From CAZNLH01 sp964573995 (lineage in GTDB: Bacteria; Gemmatimonadota; CAZMKB01; CAZNLH01), in NCBI GenBank assembly GCA_964573995.1, contig CAZNLH010000008.1, positions 1-64,000 on the forward strand: a DNA stretch of 64,000 nucleotides, written 5' to 3'. Below the pieces are notes generated by a model. The model ran no database searches. It saw nothing but the letters and a program-made list of their open reading frames with translations, and was not told the DNA's origin. Shown in pieces: positions 55,539-63,802 of this stretch. Numbering within the stretch: position 1 is the first letter of the stretch; each line of letters opens with the position of its first letter. The translations under genes were made by a program, and so were the position numbers.

Positions 55539-56054
55539 TCAATGATGACAGATGAAACAATCGATGCTGACCTTTCTCTCCTTGTGGCAATCGAGGCACC
55601 ATCCCATTGTCAGGCTGGTTGCCTTCTCGACCTTCACCATCGTCTCCACCGGGCCGTGGCAGGTCTGACAACGGACGCCGGCATGAACGTGCCGCTTGTG
55701 GGTGAACCTGACAAAATCGGGGAGGTCATAGACCTTGATCCACTCGATCGGCTCCTTTTTCTCCCAGTACTCCGCCAGTTTCTTTACCCCGGGTTTGTCT
55801 GTGCCGATTACCTCGTGACAGCCCATGCACGTCTTTACGGTCGGCGCACCCGCCACCGGCGACCGGTCCGCGTAGATATGACAATAGAGACAGGCGATCT
55901 TGTAATCTCCGGCATGTATCTTGTGACTGAAGGCGATCGGCTGATCAAGAGAATCCTTCCTGTTCCCTCCAGAGCATGCGCTTATAAGAAACAAGAGAAG
56001 GATTGCAGTACAGGTAACTTTAATGAGACCTTCGATTTCTAATCGCGAATCCAT
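55539..56054 (-). CDS. actA: Alternative complex III pentaheme cytochrome ActA
   Basis: A 171-residue lipoprotein-type cytochrome (lipobox FLISAC near residue 27) with five hemes: CLYCH, CMGCH, CQTCH, CLDCH, CFICH, and His ligands in 'FSHKIHAGD' and 'FTHKRHVHAG'. ActA bridges ActB clusters and ActE or soluble carriers. It is separated from actB by 173 bases in which I see no gene. Confidence 0.93.
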   Translation of the reverse strand: MDSRLEIEGLIKVTCTAILLLFLISACSGGNRKDSLDQPIAFSHKIHAGDYKIACLYCHIYADRSPVAGAPTVKTCMGCHEVIGTDKPGVKKLAEYWEKKEPIEWIKVYDLPDFVRFTHKRHVHAGVRCQTCHGPVETMVKVEKATSLTMGWCLDCHKERKVSIDCFICHH

Positions 56055-56248
56055 TGTTACGCGGTAATCATCCCAGGAACAAAGGCATCCCCAAGGCGAA
56101 GGGTCAGCCTGCCGCGGGCATCTCCCTGCATGGAACAGCGGAAGCCACGGCTAAAAATTGCACTTTCCGGCCTGTTGTCCAGGGCATGTCTCCCACTGAT
56201 TTTGCTCACCTTATGAATCGTGCGGACCACGTGAAAAGACCTTCAACA

Positions 56249-56887
56249 TCAGCCGTGATTGTACTTCAACGGGATGTGCTCGTGGGTCCCCTTGACCTTC
56301 CGCTCCTCCCAGTTGAAAGGCTTGTTGAAGGGGTTCTTCTCGTTGTGGCAGAGGGTGGTACAGGTGGATGAATCCGGCAGAACCAGGCCTACGGCCTTTA
56401 AATCGTCCAGTTTGAAGTCCTTGTTCTGGAACGTCATGAAGCCCTTTGCGAGATATCCCTTTCCGGGACCGTGGCAGACCTCGCAACCTACGCCCGCCAT
56501 CGCGGGTGTCTTTTCAATCGACACGAACCCCCCGGGCTTCCCATAACCGGTCGTATGACAGGGCAGGCATGTCTTGTCCGTTGTATAGTCCTTGTCGGGA
56601 TCGAATCCGGCCTTCTTCTTGGCCTCCGCCCTGGCACCGGGTTTGAGAATCTCGAATGATTGAGCCATCCTCGTCTCTTTCCAAGTCTTGTATTGCTTCA
56701 AGTGGCACATCTTGCACTTCTTGCTGCCGACGTACTCCCACTTATCCGAGGATTTTGAAGTGGTATCGTTGCAGTTCGCTTGGGCCCATGCGCCGGAGAT
56801 GAAGAACAGGGCGAGAGCAAACAGGATGAAGGACCCGATTCGCTTGATGCGATTGAGGCTCGGGGCGGGGTTTTGCTTCACGTTCAT
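56249..56887 (-). CDS. Cytochrome c554-like multiheme protein with a CX3CH site
   Basis: A 212-residue exported cytochrome starting with AAGGAG eight bases upstream, then a signal peptide ending near 'SGAWAQA'. Heme sites: CKMCH, CLPCH, CEVCH and an atypical CTTLCH (CX3CH). 'YVGSKKCKMCHLKQYKTWKETRMAQSFEILKP' and 'VGCEVCHGPGKGY' are c554-family features. It lies about 195 bases upstream of actA on the same strand and probably opens the respiratory cluster as donor or acceptor for ACIII. If the CX3CH site binds heme it is tetraheme, otherwise triheme. Confidence 0.88.
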   Translation of the reverse strand: MNVKQNPAPSLNRIKRIGSFILFALALFFISGAWAQANCNDTTSKSSDKWEYVGSKKCKMCHLKQYKTWKETRMAQSFEILKPGARAEAKKKAGFDPDKDYTTDKTCLPCHTTGYGKPGGFVSIEKTPAMAGVGCEVCHGPGKGYLAKGFMTFQNKDFKLDDLKAVGLVLPDSSTCTTLCHNEKNPFNKPFNWEERKVKGTHEHIPLKYNHG

Positions 56888-57073
56888 CGTTCCACTCCTT
56901 CGATTGGTTGAAAGTTGAGGGGCCTGCGCCAATAGAAGACGATATAAAAATCGGCGCAGTGTTTAATCGAAGCAGGCGTTCGTATAAACGACAGCCCCTT
57001 TCCCTGGTAAACGACTCGCGACAAACTATAACAAGGCGGGAAAAAAATCAAGTCCTTTTATCAATTTTCCCGA

Positions 57074-57102
57074 TTGACAAAGATTGTCCTCTTTGGTAGG
57101 TT
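57074..57102 (+). promoter_or_regulatory. Probable promoter of the peptide-transporter operon
   Basis: TTGACA (57074-57079), 17-bp spacer ending in TGG, TAGGTT (57097-57102). The -10 is weak; TTATAG four bases on is an alternative. Leader to the ATG is about 105 bases. Confidence 0.5.
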
Positions 57103-57213
57103 ATAGGACAATCGATAAGCCAGCCGGCTGCACGGGCACAAAGGAGCCAGCGGGCGAACGACCCATCCATCGGGCCTGGAAGCGAGAGATCTCAAAGGAG
57201 GGGAACACAGATC

Positions 57214-58929
57214 ATGTGGCGCAGACTTTACATCCTGCTCGGAACGGCGATCCTCGTAACGCTCAACCTCTCATGTTCCGGCAAGGGACACGTGGAAAAG
57301 ACCGGGACCACGGAACAGGGAGAGGCCGTCCTGCCGAACGAAGGCGAACCGGTAGAGGGGGGATGGGTGTTCCGCCGCCTGGCAGGGGAGCCCAACACCC
57401 TGAACCCGATCTATTCCTCTTCAACATACGACATGGAGGTGACCTCCCTTCTCTTCGACGGCCTGATCAATATCAGTATCGATCTCCAGCCCGAGATCAA
57501 CAAGGCCGCCTGCGACTCCTATACCATCTCGGAAGACAAGCGCGTATATACCTATTACCTGAACCACGAAGCGCACTGGCAGGACGGGTACCCGGTTACC
57601 TCGGAAGACTACCGCTTCAACTACGACGTGATCATGGACCCGAAAAACAGGGCCGTTGCCGCCCGGTCATCGCTCATGGAGATAGAGAAGGTAGAGACAC
57701 CCAACGATTACACGCTCAGGGTGACCATGAAGGAACCGATTGCAACGGGTATATGGAAATCGTCCTTGGGCGCACTGCCGAAACATTACTTCGACGCTGA
57801 AAAGAAGGAGGTCGAGGCCAGGGGCGAAAAATACGAGATCAGGGACTCGAAGTTCAACCGCGAGCCCATAGGAAACGGACCGTACCGCTTCGTCTCCTGG
57901 GACGCCGGGGCCTCTATTGTAGTGGAGCGGTGGGACGGCTATAACGGCAAAAAACCTTATATCCGGAAGTTCATCCACAAGATCATCCCGGACGACAACG
58001 TCGCCCTCAACGCGCTGAAGGCCGGAGAGATCGACGAGATGCAGGGGACAGCCGAACAGTACATCAACATGACGAACACACCGGAGTTCACAGACCGGGC
58101 AATAAAGAGGAAAGTCGACACCTGGAACTCGGGCCACGTGGGCTGGAACATGGATGGCTCCAACCCGTTCTTTACCGACATCCGGGTCAGGCAGGCCATG
58201 ACGATGGCCGTAGACATTGATGCCATAATAAAGAATATCTATTACGGCCTCAGAAGGCCCGCACTCGGGATATTCCATTACAACCACTGGTGTTACAACC
58301 CGGATATCAAGCGACTCCCGTACGATCCGCAGCAGGCTCGGGAACTGCTGACGGAAGCGGGCTGGGTGGATACCAACAACGACGGGACAAGGGACAAGGA
58401 CGGGCAGGAGTTCAAATTCGAGTTCCTATGCCCGCAGTCGGAGTCGGCGGTCGAGATCGCTACGATACTCAAGAATTACTGGGAGAAGATCGGCGTCAAC
58501 GCGGACCTGAGGACGCTCGAATGGGCAACCTTCATGCAACGCGTCCAGTCCCACGACTTCCAGGCGGAACTCTCAGGATGGGGTGCCGGTGTCGACCCTG
58601 ATTTCTCCTACAACGTCTGGCACTCGAGCCAGTACGCCACGGGCCGCAACTACGGAGGCTACAAGAACGCGACCGTGGACAGCCTCTTCGAGGCCGGAAG
58701 GCGCGAATTCGACAGGGAAAAGAGGAAGGAGATCTACCAGGAGATCTCGAAGTTGATCTACGAGGACCAGCCATACGTCTTCCTGACGTTCCGGAGTTTC
58801 CTCTACTTCCAGAGCAAGCGGCTCATGGGGGTCAAGATCAGCCCACGGGGTCCTTACCTCTTTAACCCGGGGATGCTCGACTGGTGGATCCCAAAGGAAT
58901 ACCAGACATTCTCGAGGCAGGCATCCTGA
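57214..58929 (+). CDS. Peptide/oligopeptide ABC transporter substrate-binding protein
   Basis: A 571-residue SBP family 5 lipoprotein-type binding protein (signal peptide to Cys21 in 'LNLSCSGKG'). Family features: 'RRLAGEPNTLNPIYSSSTYD' , 'VTSLLFDGLINI', 'NEP/REPIGNGPYRFVSWD' and 'VRQAMTMAVDIDAI'. AAAGGAGGGG precedes the ATG. It is directly followed by its two permeases. Ligand (peptide, nickel or sugar) cannot be read from sequence; most relatives bind oligopeptides. Confidence 0.93.
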   Translation: MWRRLYILLGTAILVTLNLSCSGKGHVEKTGTTEQGEAVLPNEGEPVEGGWVFRRLAGEPNTLNPIYSSSTYDMEVTSLLFDGLINISIDLQPEINKAACDSYTISEDKRVYTYYLNHEAHWQDGYPVTSEDYRFNYDVIMDPKNRAVAARSSLMEIEKVETPNDYTLRVTMKEPIATGIWKSSLGALPKHYFDAEKKEVEARGEKYEIRDSKFNREPIGNGPYRFVSWDAGASIVVERWDGYNGKKPYIRKFIHKIIPDDNVALNALKAGEIDEMQGTAEQYINMTNTPEFTDRAIKRKVDTWNSGHVGWNMDGSNPFFTDIRVRQAMTMAVDIDAIIKNIYYGLRRPALGIFHYNHWCYNPDIKRLPYDPQQARELLTEAGWVDTNNDGTRDKDGQEFKFEFLCPQSESAVEIATILKNYWEKIGVNADLRTLEWATFMQRVQSHDFQAELSGWGAGVDPDFSYNVWHSSQYATGRNYGGYKNATVDSLFEAGRREFDREKRKEIYQEISKLIYEDQPYVFLTFRSFLYFQSKRLMGVKISPRGPYLFNPGMLDWWIPKEYQTFSRQAS

Positions 58930-60252
58930 ATGACCACATACATCCTCAAGCGGCTGTTCTATATCATACCGACACTCTTCGGGATCACTCTGGTGACCTT
59001 CGTCATCATGCAACTCGCGCCCGGCGATCCCGCCAAACTACAAATGAGCGGTGGCGTGCTGGATGAAAAGGCCTCGAGGGAGATCTACGAATCGATGCGC
59101 AGGGCATACGGCCTCGACCTGCCAAAGGTACTGAACTTCAACGTGCTCACGGTGGAGCGGGACATCGAAGCCTTGAAGGCGGCTTTTTCGTCGGAGGGGC
59201 TGGAAGGAAAGACAGTCGAAAAGGTCACCTCCCGTCTCAAGAAGGCCAATGTCACATCCCTTGAGGCATTGCACAGGGAAGTCCTCGACACCGGGAACCC
59301 GGAGGGACTGAGGACTCACTTTGCCGACATCTTCATCTACATCGAAAGTCTGAACGTGGGCTACGACGAGCCGCTCGAGACAAAGATAGACCGGATCTCA
59401 AAGTGGTGGAAAATCAACGGGGATGAATACACATACGGGGGCTTCGATCGAGCCTTGATGGTGCTCACGAAGAGCCAGTACCCAATGTGGCTCATCCACG
59501 CTATGACACTCGATTTCGGCGAATCTTACCATGACAAGCGACCCGTCTTCGACAAGATAATCGAGAGGCTCCCGGCCACCATCCAACTCAATTTCATCGC
59601 CATGGTCATCGGCATAGTGATCGCCATCCCGCTTGGCATCCTGTGCGCCGTCAAGAGGGGGACGTATTTCGACAAGGTCACGGGCTTCATACTCTACATC
59701 CTGTACTCCCTGCCGAACTTCTGGATCGCGCTCCTTCTCATACTCCTCTTCTCCGTCAAACTCGGGTGGCTTCCCCTCACGGGCATAAAGAGTTTCGGTT
59801 ACGCGGGGTTCGATCTGGCCGGGAAGTTCTGGGACCGTGCCTTGCACCTGGTGCTGCCGGTCATCTGCATGACATACGGGGGCCTTGCATACGACTCGAG
59901 GTTCACCCGCGGGTCCCTCCTCGAGATCATCAGGCAGGACTACATCAGGACCGCACGGGCGAAGGGGCTCCCGGAGAGGACGGTCATCGGCAAGCACGCC
60001 CTGCGAAATGCACTGATCCCCCTGGTCACACTCTTCACATTCATCCTCCCTTACTTGATCGGGGGTTCGATCATCATAGAGATGATCTTCTCCTGGCCCG
60101 GCACGGGGCTCCTCCTCTTCCAGTCGATCTTGACGAGGGATTACAACGTGGTGATGGGGATCAGTTTCCTGTCGGCCGCCCTGATATTGTTCAGCATGCT
60201 GTTGGCCGATATACTATACGCGATCGTCGATCCAAGGGTGACCTATGATTGA
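58930..60252 (+). CDS. DppB/OppB-type permease with large periplasmic insertion
   Basis: A 440-residue inner-membrane permease. The first span (1-28) carries the family start 'LKRLFYIIPTLFGITLVTFVIMQLAPGDP'. The core has five further spans and the EAA loop 'DYIRTARAKGLPERTVIGKHALRNALIP'. Between residue about 60 and 185 lies an extra hydrophilic, helix-rich region not found in typical 305-340-residue DppB proteins; it should face the periplasm and meet the binding protein. The ATG abuts the upstream stop. Confidence 0.93.
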   Translation: MTTYILKRLFYIIPTLFGITLVTFVIMQLAPGDPAKLQMSGGVLDEKASREIYESMRRAYGLDLPKVLNFNVLTVERDIEALKAAFSSEGLEGKTVEKVTSRLKKANVTSLEALHREVLDTGNPEGLRTHFADIFIYIESLNVGYDEPLETKIDRISKWWKINGDEYTYGGFDRALMVLTKSQYPMWLIHAMTLDFGESYHDKRPVFDKIIERLPATIQLNFIAMVIGIVIAIPLGILCAVKRGTYFDKVTGFILYILYSLPNFWIALLLILLFSVKLGWLPLTGIKSFGYAGFDLAGKFWDRALHLVLPVICMTYGGLAYDSRFTRGSLLEIIRQDYIRTARAKGLPERTVIGKHALRNALIPLVTLFTFILPYLIGGSIIIEMIFSWPGTGLLLFQSILTRDYNVVMGISFLSAALILFSMLLADILYAIVDPRVTYD

Positions 60253-61354
60253 TAAAAAACACTATAAGACCGGCTTCCCGAAGTCGGATGAGGGCCTGAC
60301 CCTGATGGGTGGAGTGGAAGGGGACGTAAACGGGGTGGGCATCGAGGGGCCCACTTCCAGCAAGCCCAGGAGTTACAGGTCCATCTTCTGGAAGCAGTTC
60401 AAGAAGGACAAGTTCGCCGTTGCCGCCCTGTACGTGATCGGGTTGCTCTGCGTGGTAGCCCTCCTCTCACCATATATAGCCACCAACAAGCCCTATATCT
60501 ACCGGACGGGAGGCAAGGCTTACTATCCGGCCTTCGTAGACTACCCCCAGTTCCTCAGGAAGGACTGGGACTACCTCAGGGACCACCCGGAATCGGAGGA
60601 TGCCCAGGCGATCTTCGCGCCCGTCCCATACGATCCCCTTTCGCAATCACTGACCGAGCGCCTTTCCGCACCCTCGAGCCGCCACTGGTTCGGAACGGAC
60701 AACCTGGGAAGGGACGTCCTATCCAGGATGATCCATGGGACCGGCCTCTCCCTGCGGATAGGCTTTATAGCGGTCGGTATTGCGACGTTCATCGGCCTCA
60801 TCCTCGGATCTATCGCGGGATTCTACGGTGGATGGGTCGATATCCTCGTCTCACGCCTTATCGAGGTCTTCATGTGCTTCCCATTCTTCTTCCTCATCCT
60901 CATCGTGATCGCCTTTCTCCCTCCAAGGATCGAGAACATCATGATCGCAATCGGCGTCGCGACGTGGCCGGGGATAGCCAGGTACGTGCGCGCCGAATTC
61001 CTGAAGAACAAGGAGGAGGACTTCGTCGCCGCTGCCCGTGCTCTGGGATACAGCGACGCCCGGATTATATTCAGGCATGTACTGCCCAATTCCCTAACCC
61101 CGGTACTCGTCTCCATCAGTTTCCGGGTCGCAGGGGCGATCCTCAGCGAGGCGGCACTGTCATTCCTCGGCTTCGGCGTCCAGCCCCCCACGCCGAGTTG
61201 GGGGAACATACTATCACTCGCCAAGGTCTACATCGAGACCGCATGGTGGCTTGCCCTGTTCCCCGGCATCGCCATATTCATCACCGTCACGGCCTATAAC
61301 CTGATCGGCGAGGGCGTTAGGGACGCCGCCGACCCGAAACTGATGCGGGCCTGA
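60245..61354 (+). CDS. DppC/OppC-type permease
   Basis: A 369-residue permease, overlapping the previous gene by eight bases. A cytoplasmic N-terminus of about 55 residues, the first span 'VAALYVIGLLCVVALLSPYIA', a periplasmic loop of about 65 residues, then the core with 'HWFGTDNLGRDVLSRMIHG' and EAA motif 'DFVAAARALGYSDARIIFRHVLPN'. No ATPase genes follow; the next gene is unrelated, so nucleotide-binding subunits must be encoded elsewhere. Confidence 0.94.
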   Translation: MIDKKHYKTGFPKSDEGLTLMGGVEGDVNGVGIEGPTSSKPRSYRSIFWKQFKKDKFAVAALYVIGLLCVVALLSPYIATNKPYIYRTGGKAYYPAFVDYPQFLRKDWDYLRDHPESEDAQAIFAPVPYDPLSQSLTERLSAPSSRHWFGTDNLGRDVLSRMIHGTGLSLRIGFIAVGIATFIGLILGSIAGFYGGWVDILVSRLIEVFMCFPFFFLILIVIAFLPPRIENIMIAIGVATWPGIARYVRAEFLKNKEEDFVAAARALGYSDARIIFRHVLPNSLTPVLVSISFRVAGAILSEAALSFLGFGVQPPTPSWGNILSLAKVYIETAWWLALFPGIAIFITVTAYNLIGEGVRDAADPKLMRA

Positions 61355-61546
61355 ATCCTTCCCAGAGATCAGTCCCCCCCGGCTACAAGATAAAGAGGTG
61401 AACCCTCCAAGATTCCACGTTCCTTATGCGTCTATAAAGGGTGTAGAACATCCCGGCCTCTTGCACGCCCATCTCCGCTCCTTCTGCGATAGATGAAGGT
61501 GCCGGATGGAGCAATTGGCCTGACAAACACATTAAAGGGGGTAAAG

Positions 61547-63556
61547 ATGCGCCTATTCAACCTTCTCACGGTAATCCCGACTTGTGCCATCCTGTCGATG
61601 CCATTGACCCTCCGGGCACACCGGGTCAATGACCATCCAAGTGATAGAATTACACAAGGATCACGGCCCATGAACCACTCCCCTGCGACAGGTGTGACTC
61701 CCCTCGGATCCGACGTCTTCGCCGGTGACCTCTACGACGTCCTTTATCTCAAAGGTTACATGTGGATAGCCGATGGTGGTCAATACTATTCCGGGAACCT
61801 CAAGGCCTTCGATGTCTCCGATCCCGAAAACCCGCGTATGGTCGTGTCACTGGGCCTGCCGAGGGCCTCCGCCTTTCGACTGGAAGGTGACGGTGACCGA
61901 CTCTTCGTATCCGCAAAGGAGCGGGGCATACTGGCATTCGATGTATCGAACCCGCTCGATCCGGTATTCATGGGAAAATACCCGACCATGGATACGATCA
62001 ACGACATGGATGTACTCGGCAACCTCTTATGCATACTGGGAGAAAACGACGGTTTGACCATACTGGACGTTTCAGACCCATCAAGGATGCAGGTGACCTC
62101 CCAGACGGCGACGGCGGGAGATCATTACTCCCTGGCCGTCAATGAAGACAGCCTGCTGGTGATTGCCGCCGGCGAGACGGGACTGCTCTTTTACACCATC
62201 ACGGACCCGACCTCACCACTATACCTCGGCACGGTCTCGCTGGCTCGCAAGGAATTCCACGACGTGGTCTGCCAAGGAGAACTGGCCTACTCTATCTACA
62301 GGAAGAGTTGGTTGAATGATGGAGGATTCGCGGTGGTAGATCTTTCAAGCCCCCCGGATTTCTCCATCTTATCGGAGAACAAGACCTTCGGCGTCGAGAG
62401 GTTTCCTGAATGCGGTCTGGCCGTGGAAGGGGATACGCTGTTCTTCGCAGCCACTCAAGGGGGAATGAGTGTCTGGGATGTCGGCGACCCGGTCGACCCG
62501 GTCCGCCTGGGTGGATACGGAGGGGCATTCCTACCCGGCCACCTCACCAGGTGGCCGACCAGGGTCTCCTACGGCGGCGGCTACGCTTACACGATCGCCC
62601 CCGACCGTTTTACTTATCCAGGCCGGAACGAAGCCTGCGTGGTAGATATATCAGACCTGAGCAATCCCCATCCCATCGGGACCTTCGATCCAACTGACTG
62701 GGTCAAGAAGGCGGTTGGCTCCGGGGATTACGCTTACGTGGCGGCCAGCACTGACGGCCTGATCATCGTCGACATCAGCGACCCAACAGCCCCCTTTACA
62801 ACGTGCAACATGGAGACATGGAACATCTATTTTTCCGCCAGCAACCTCCTCTACGAGGACGACATCGTTTATGCCACGGGCGGCGACCAGGGACTGGCGA
62901 TCATCTCCGTGGCCGACCCGTACAGCCCACAACTCCTCGACGGCTTCATGGACTACAGTTCCGATCGGAGGGGGATAGACAAGTCGGGCGATCTGATGGC
63001 GGTGACTGGCTCAGGTGTACCCCCTGCCCCAACCGGCTGGATGTGGACCTTCGACGTCTCTACGCCCACTGACCTTCAACAACTCGGGTTCATCTCCTTC
63101 AACACAGGTGCCAACGGCGTCGACCTGGTCGACACGCTGGCCTACCTTGCGCTGGATTCCGGCCTGGGGATCATAGACCTCGGCAATCCGTCCGATCCCG
63201 TCCAGATAAGCGAAACCCCGACTGGTGAGGGCGCCAACGACATAGTTGTCGATGGAGATATTGCGTACATCGCAGATCGGTCGAATGGACTGGTCATCAT
63301 GGATGTTGGCAATCCCTTCAATCCAGTGCAGATCTCGACCCTGCCCACCCCGGGGACTCCCAGGGACCTTGAACTTGAAGGTAACACCCTGTATATAGCG
63401 GATGGGACCGATATGCTGGTGGTGGACGTCTCGGACGTCCGTGACCCTCGCGTCACAGACATCGTGAAGGTCAACGGAACGGCCATGGGTGTATCCTTCG
63501 ATGAGGGCTTGATACTTCTCTGCGATAAATACGCGTTCCATATCCTGGCGGATTGA
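61547..63556 (+). CDS. Secreted LVIVD-repeat beta-propeller-like protein
   Basis: A 669-residue exported protein. The ATG (AAGGGGGT upstream) opens a signal peptide ending near 'TLRAHRVND'. The rest consists of about 13 repeats of 40-50 residues with the LVIVD pattern: '...YAYVAAS(T)DGLIIVDISDPTAP', 'IVYATGGDQGLAIISVADP', 'IAYIADRSNGLVIMDVGNP', 'TLYIADGTDMLVVDVSD'. Such proteins form beta-propellers at the surface or in the periplasm; function is generally unknown. No sorting domain is seen at the C-terminus, which ends 'CDKYAFHILAD'. Confidence 0.9.
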   Translation: MRLFNLLTVIPTCAILSMPLTLRAHRVNDHPSDRITQGSRPMNHSPATGVTPLGSDVFAGDLYDVLYLKGYMWIADGGQYYSGNLKAFDVSDPENPRMVVSLGLPRASAFRLEGDGDRLFVSAKERGILAFDVSNPLDPVFMGKYPTMDTINDMDVLGNLLCILGENDGLTILDVSDPSRMQVTSQTATAGDHYSLAVNEDSLLVIAAGETGLLFYTITDPTSPLYLGTVSLARKEFHDVVCQGELAYSIYRKSWLNDGGFAVVDLSSPPDFSILSENKTFGVERFPECGLAVEGDTLFFAATQGGMSVWDVGDPVDPVRLGGYGGAFLPGHLTRWPTRVSYGGGYAYTIAPDRFTYPGRNEACVVDISDLSNPHPIGTFDPTDWVKKAVGSGDYAYVAASTDGLIIVDISDPTAPFTTCNMETWNIYFSASNLLYEDDIVYATGGDQGLAIISVADPYSPQLLDGFMDYSSDRRGIDKSGDLMAVTGSGVPPAPTGWMWTFDVSTPTDLQQLGFISFNTGANGVDLVDTLAYLALDSGLGIIDLGNPSDPVQISETPTGEGANDIVVDGDIAYIADRSNGLVIMDVGNPFNPVQISTLPTPGTPRDLELEGNTLYIADGTDMLVVDVSDVRDPRVTDIVKVNGTAMGVSFDEGLILLCDKYAFHILAD

Positions 63557-63618
63557 CCGGCCTGGATCGCAGCCCTGCAATCGTCTCCCTCTACAGGGTA
63601 CCAGGCCAAGGAATCAGG

Positions 63619-63655
63619 GGGCCCCGTTCCCGCCTCGCCTCGTGGGATGGGGCCC
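63619..63655 (+). terminator. Hairpin terminator after the LVIVD gene
   Basis: GGGCCCCGTTCCC (63619-63631) pairs with GGGATGGGGCCC (63644-63655) through seven plus three base pairs with a small internal bulge, followed by TTCT. It lies about 60 bases past the stop. Confidence 0.55.
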
Positions 63656-63671
63656 TTCTACGACTCTCTCC

Positions 63672-63701
63672 TTGACGACCCCTTTCTCCGTATGATATAA
63701 T
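63672..63701 (+). promoter_or_regulatory. Near-consensus promoter before the sigma-factor gene
   Basis: TTGACG (63672-63677), 18-bp spacer ending in TGA, TATAAT (63696-63701). Confidence 0.7.
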
Positions 63702-63802
63702 GAGATAACGAATTGCCGGGATTACCCCGTTTCAGGGCCTCGTGGAGCCGGAAAGGACATCCTTAGACCCGACGATCCACCCGGCCCGGGAGATAACCTT
63801 AG

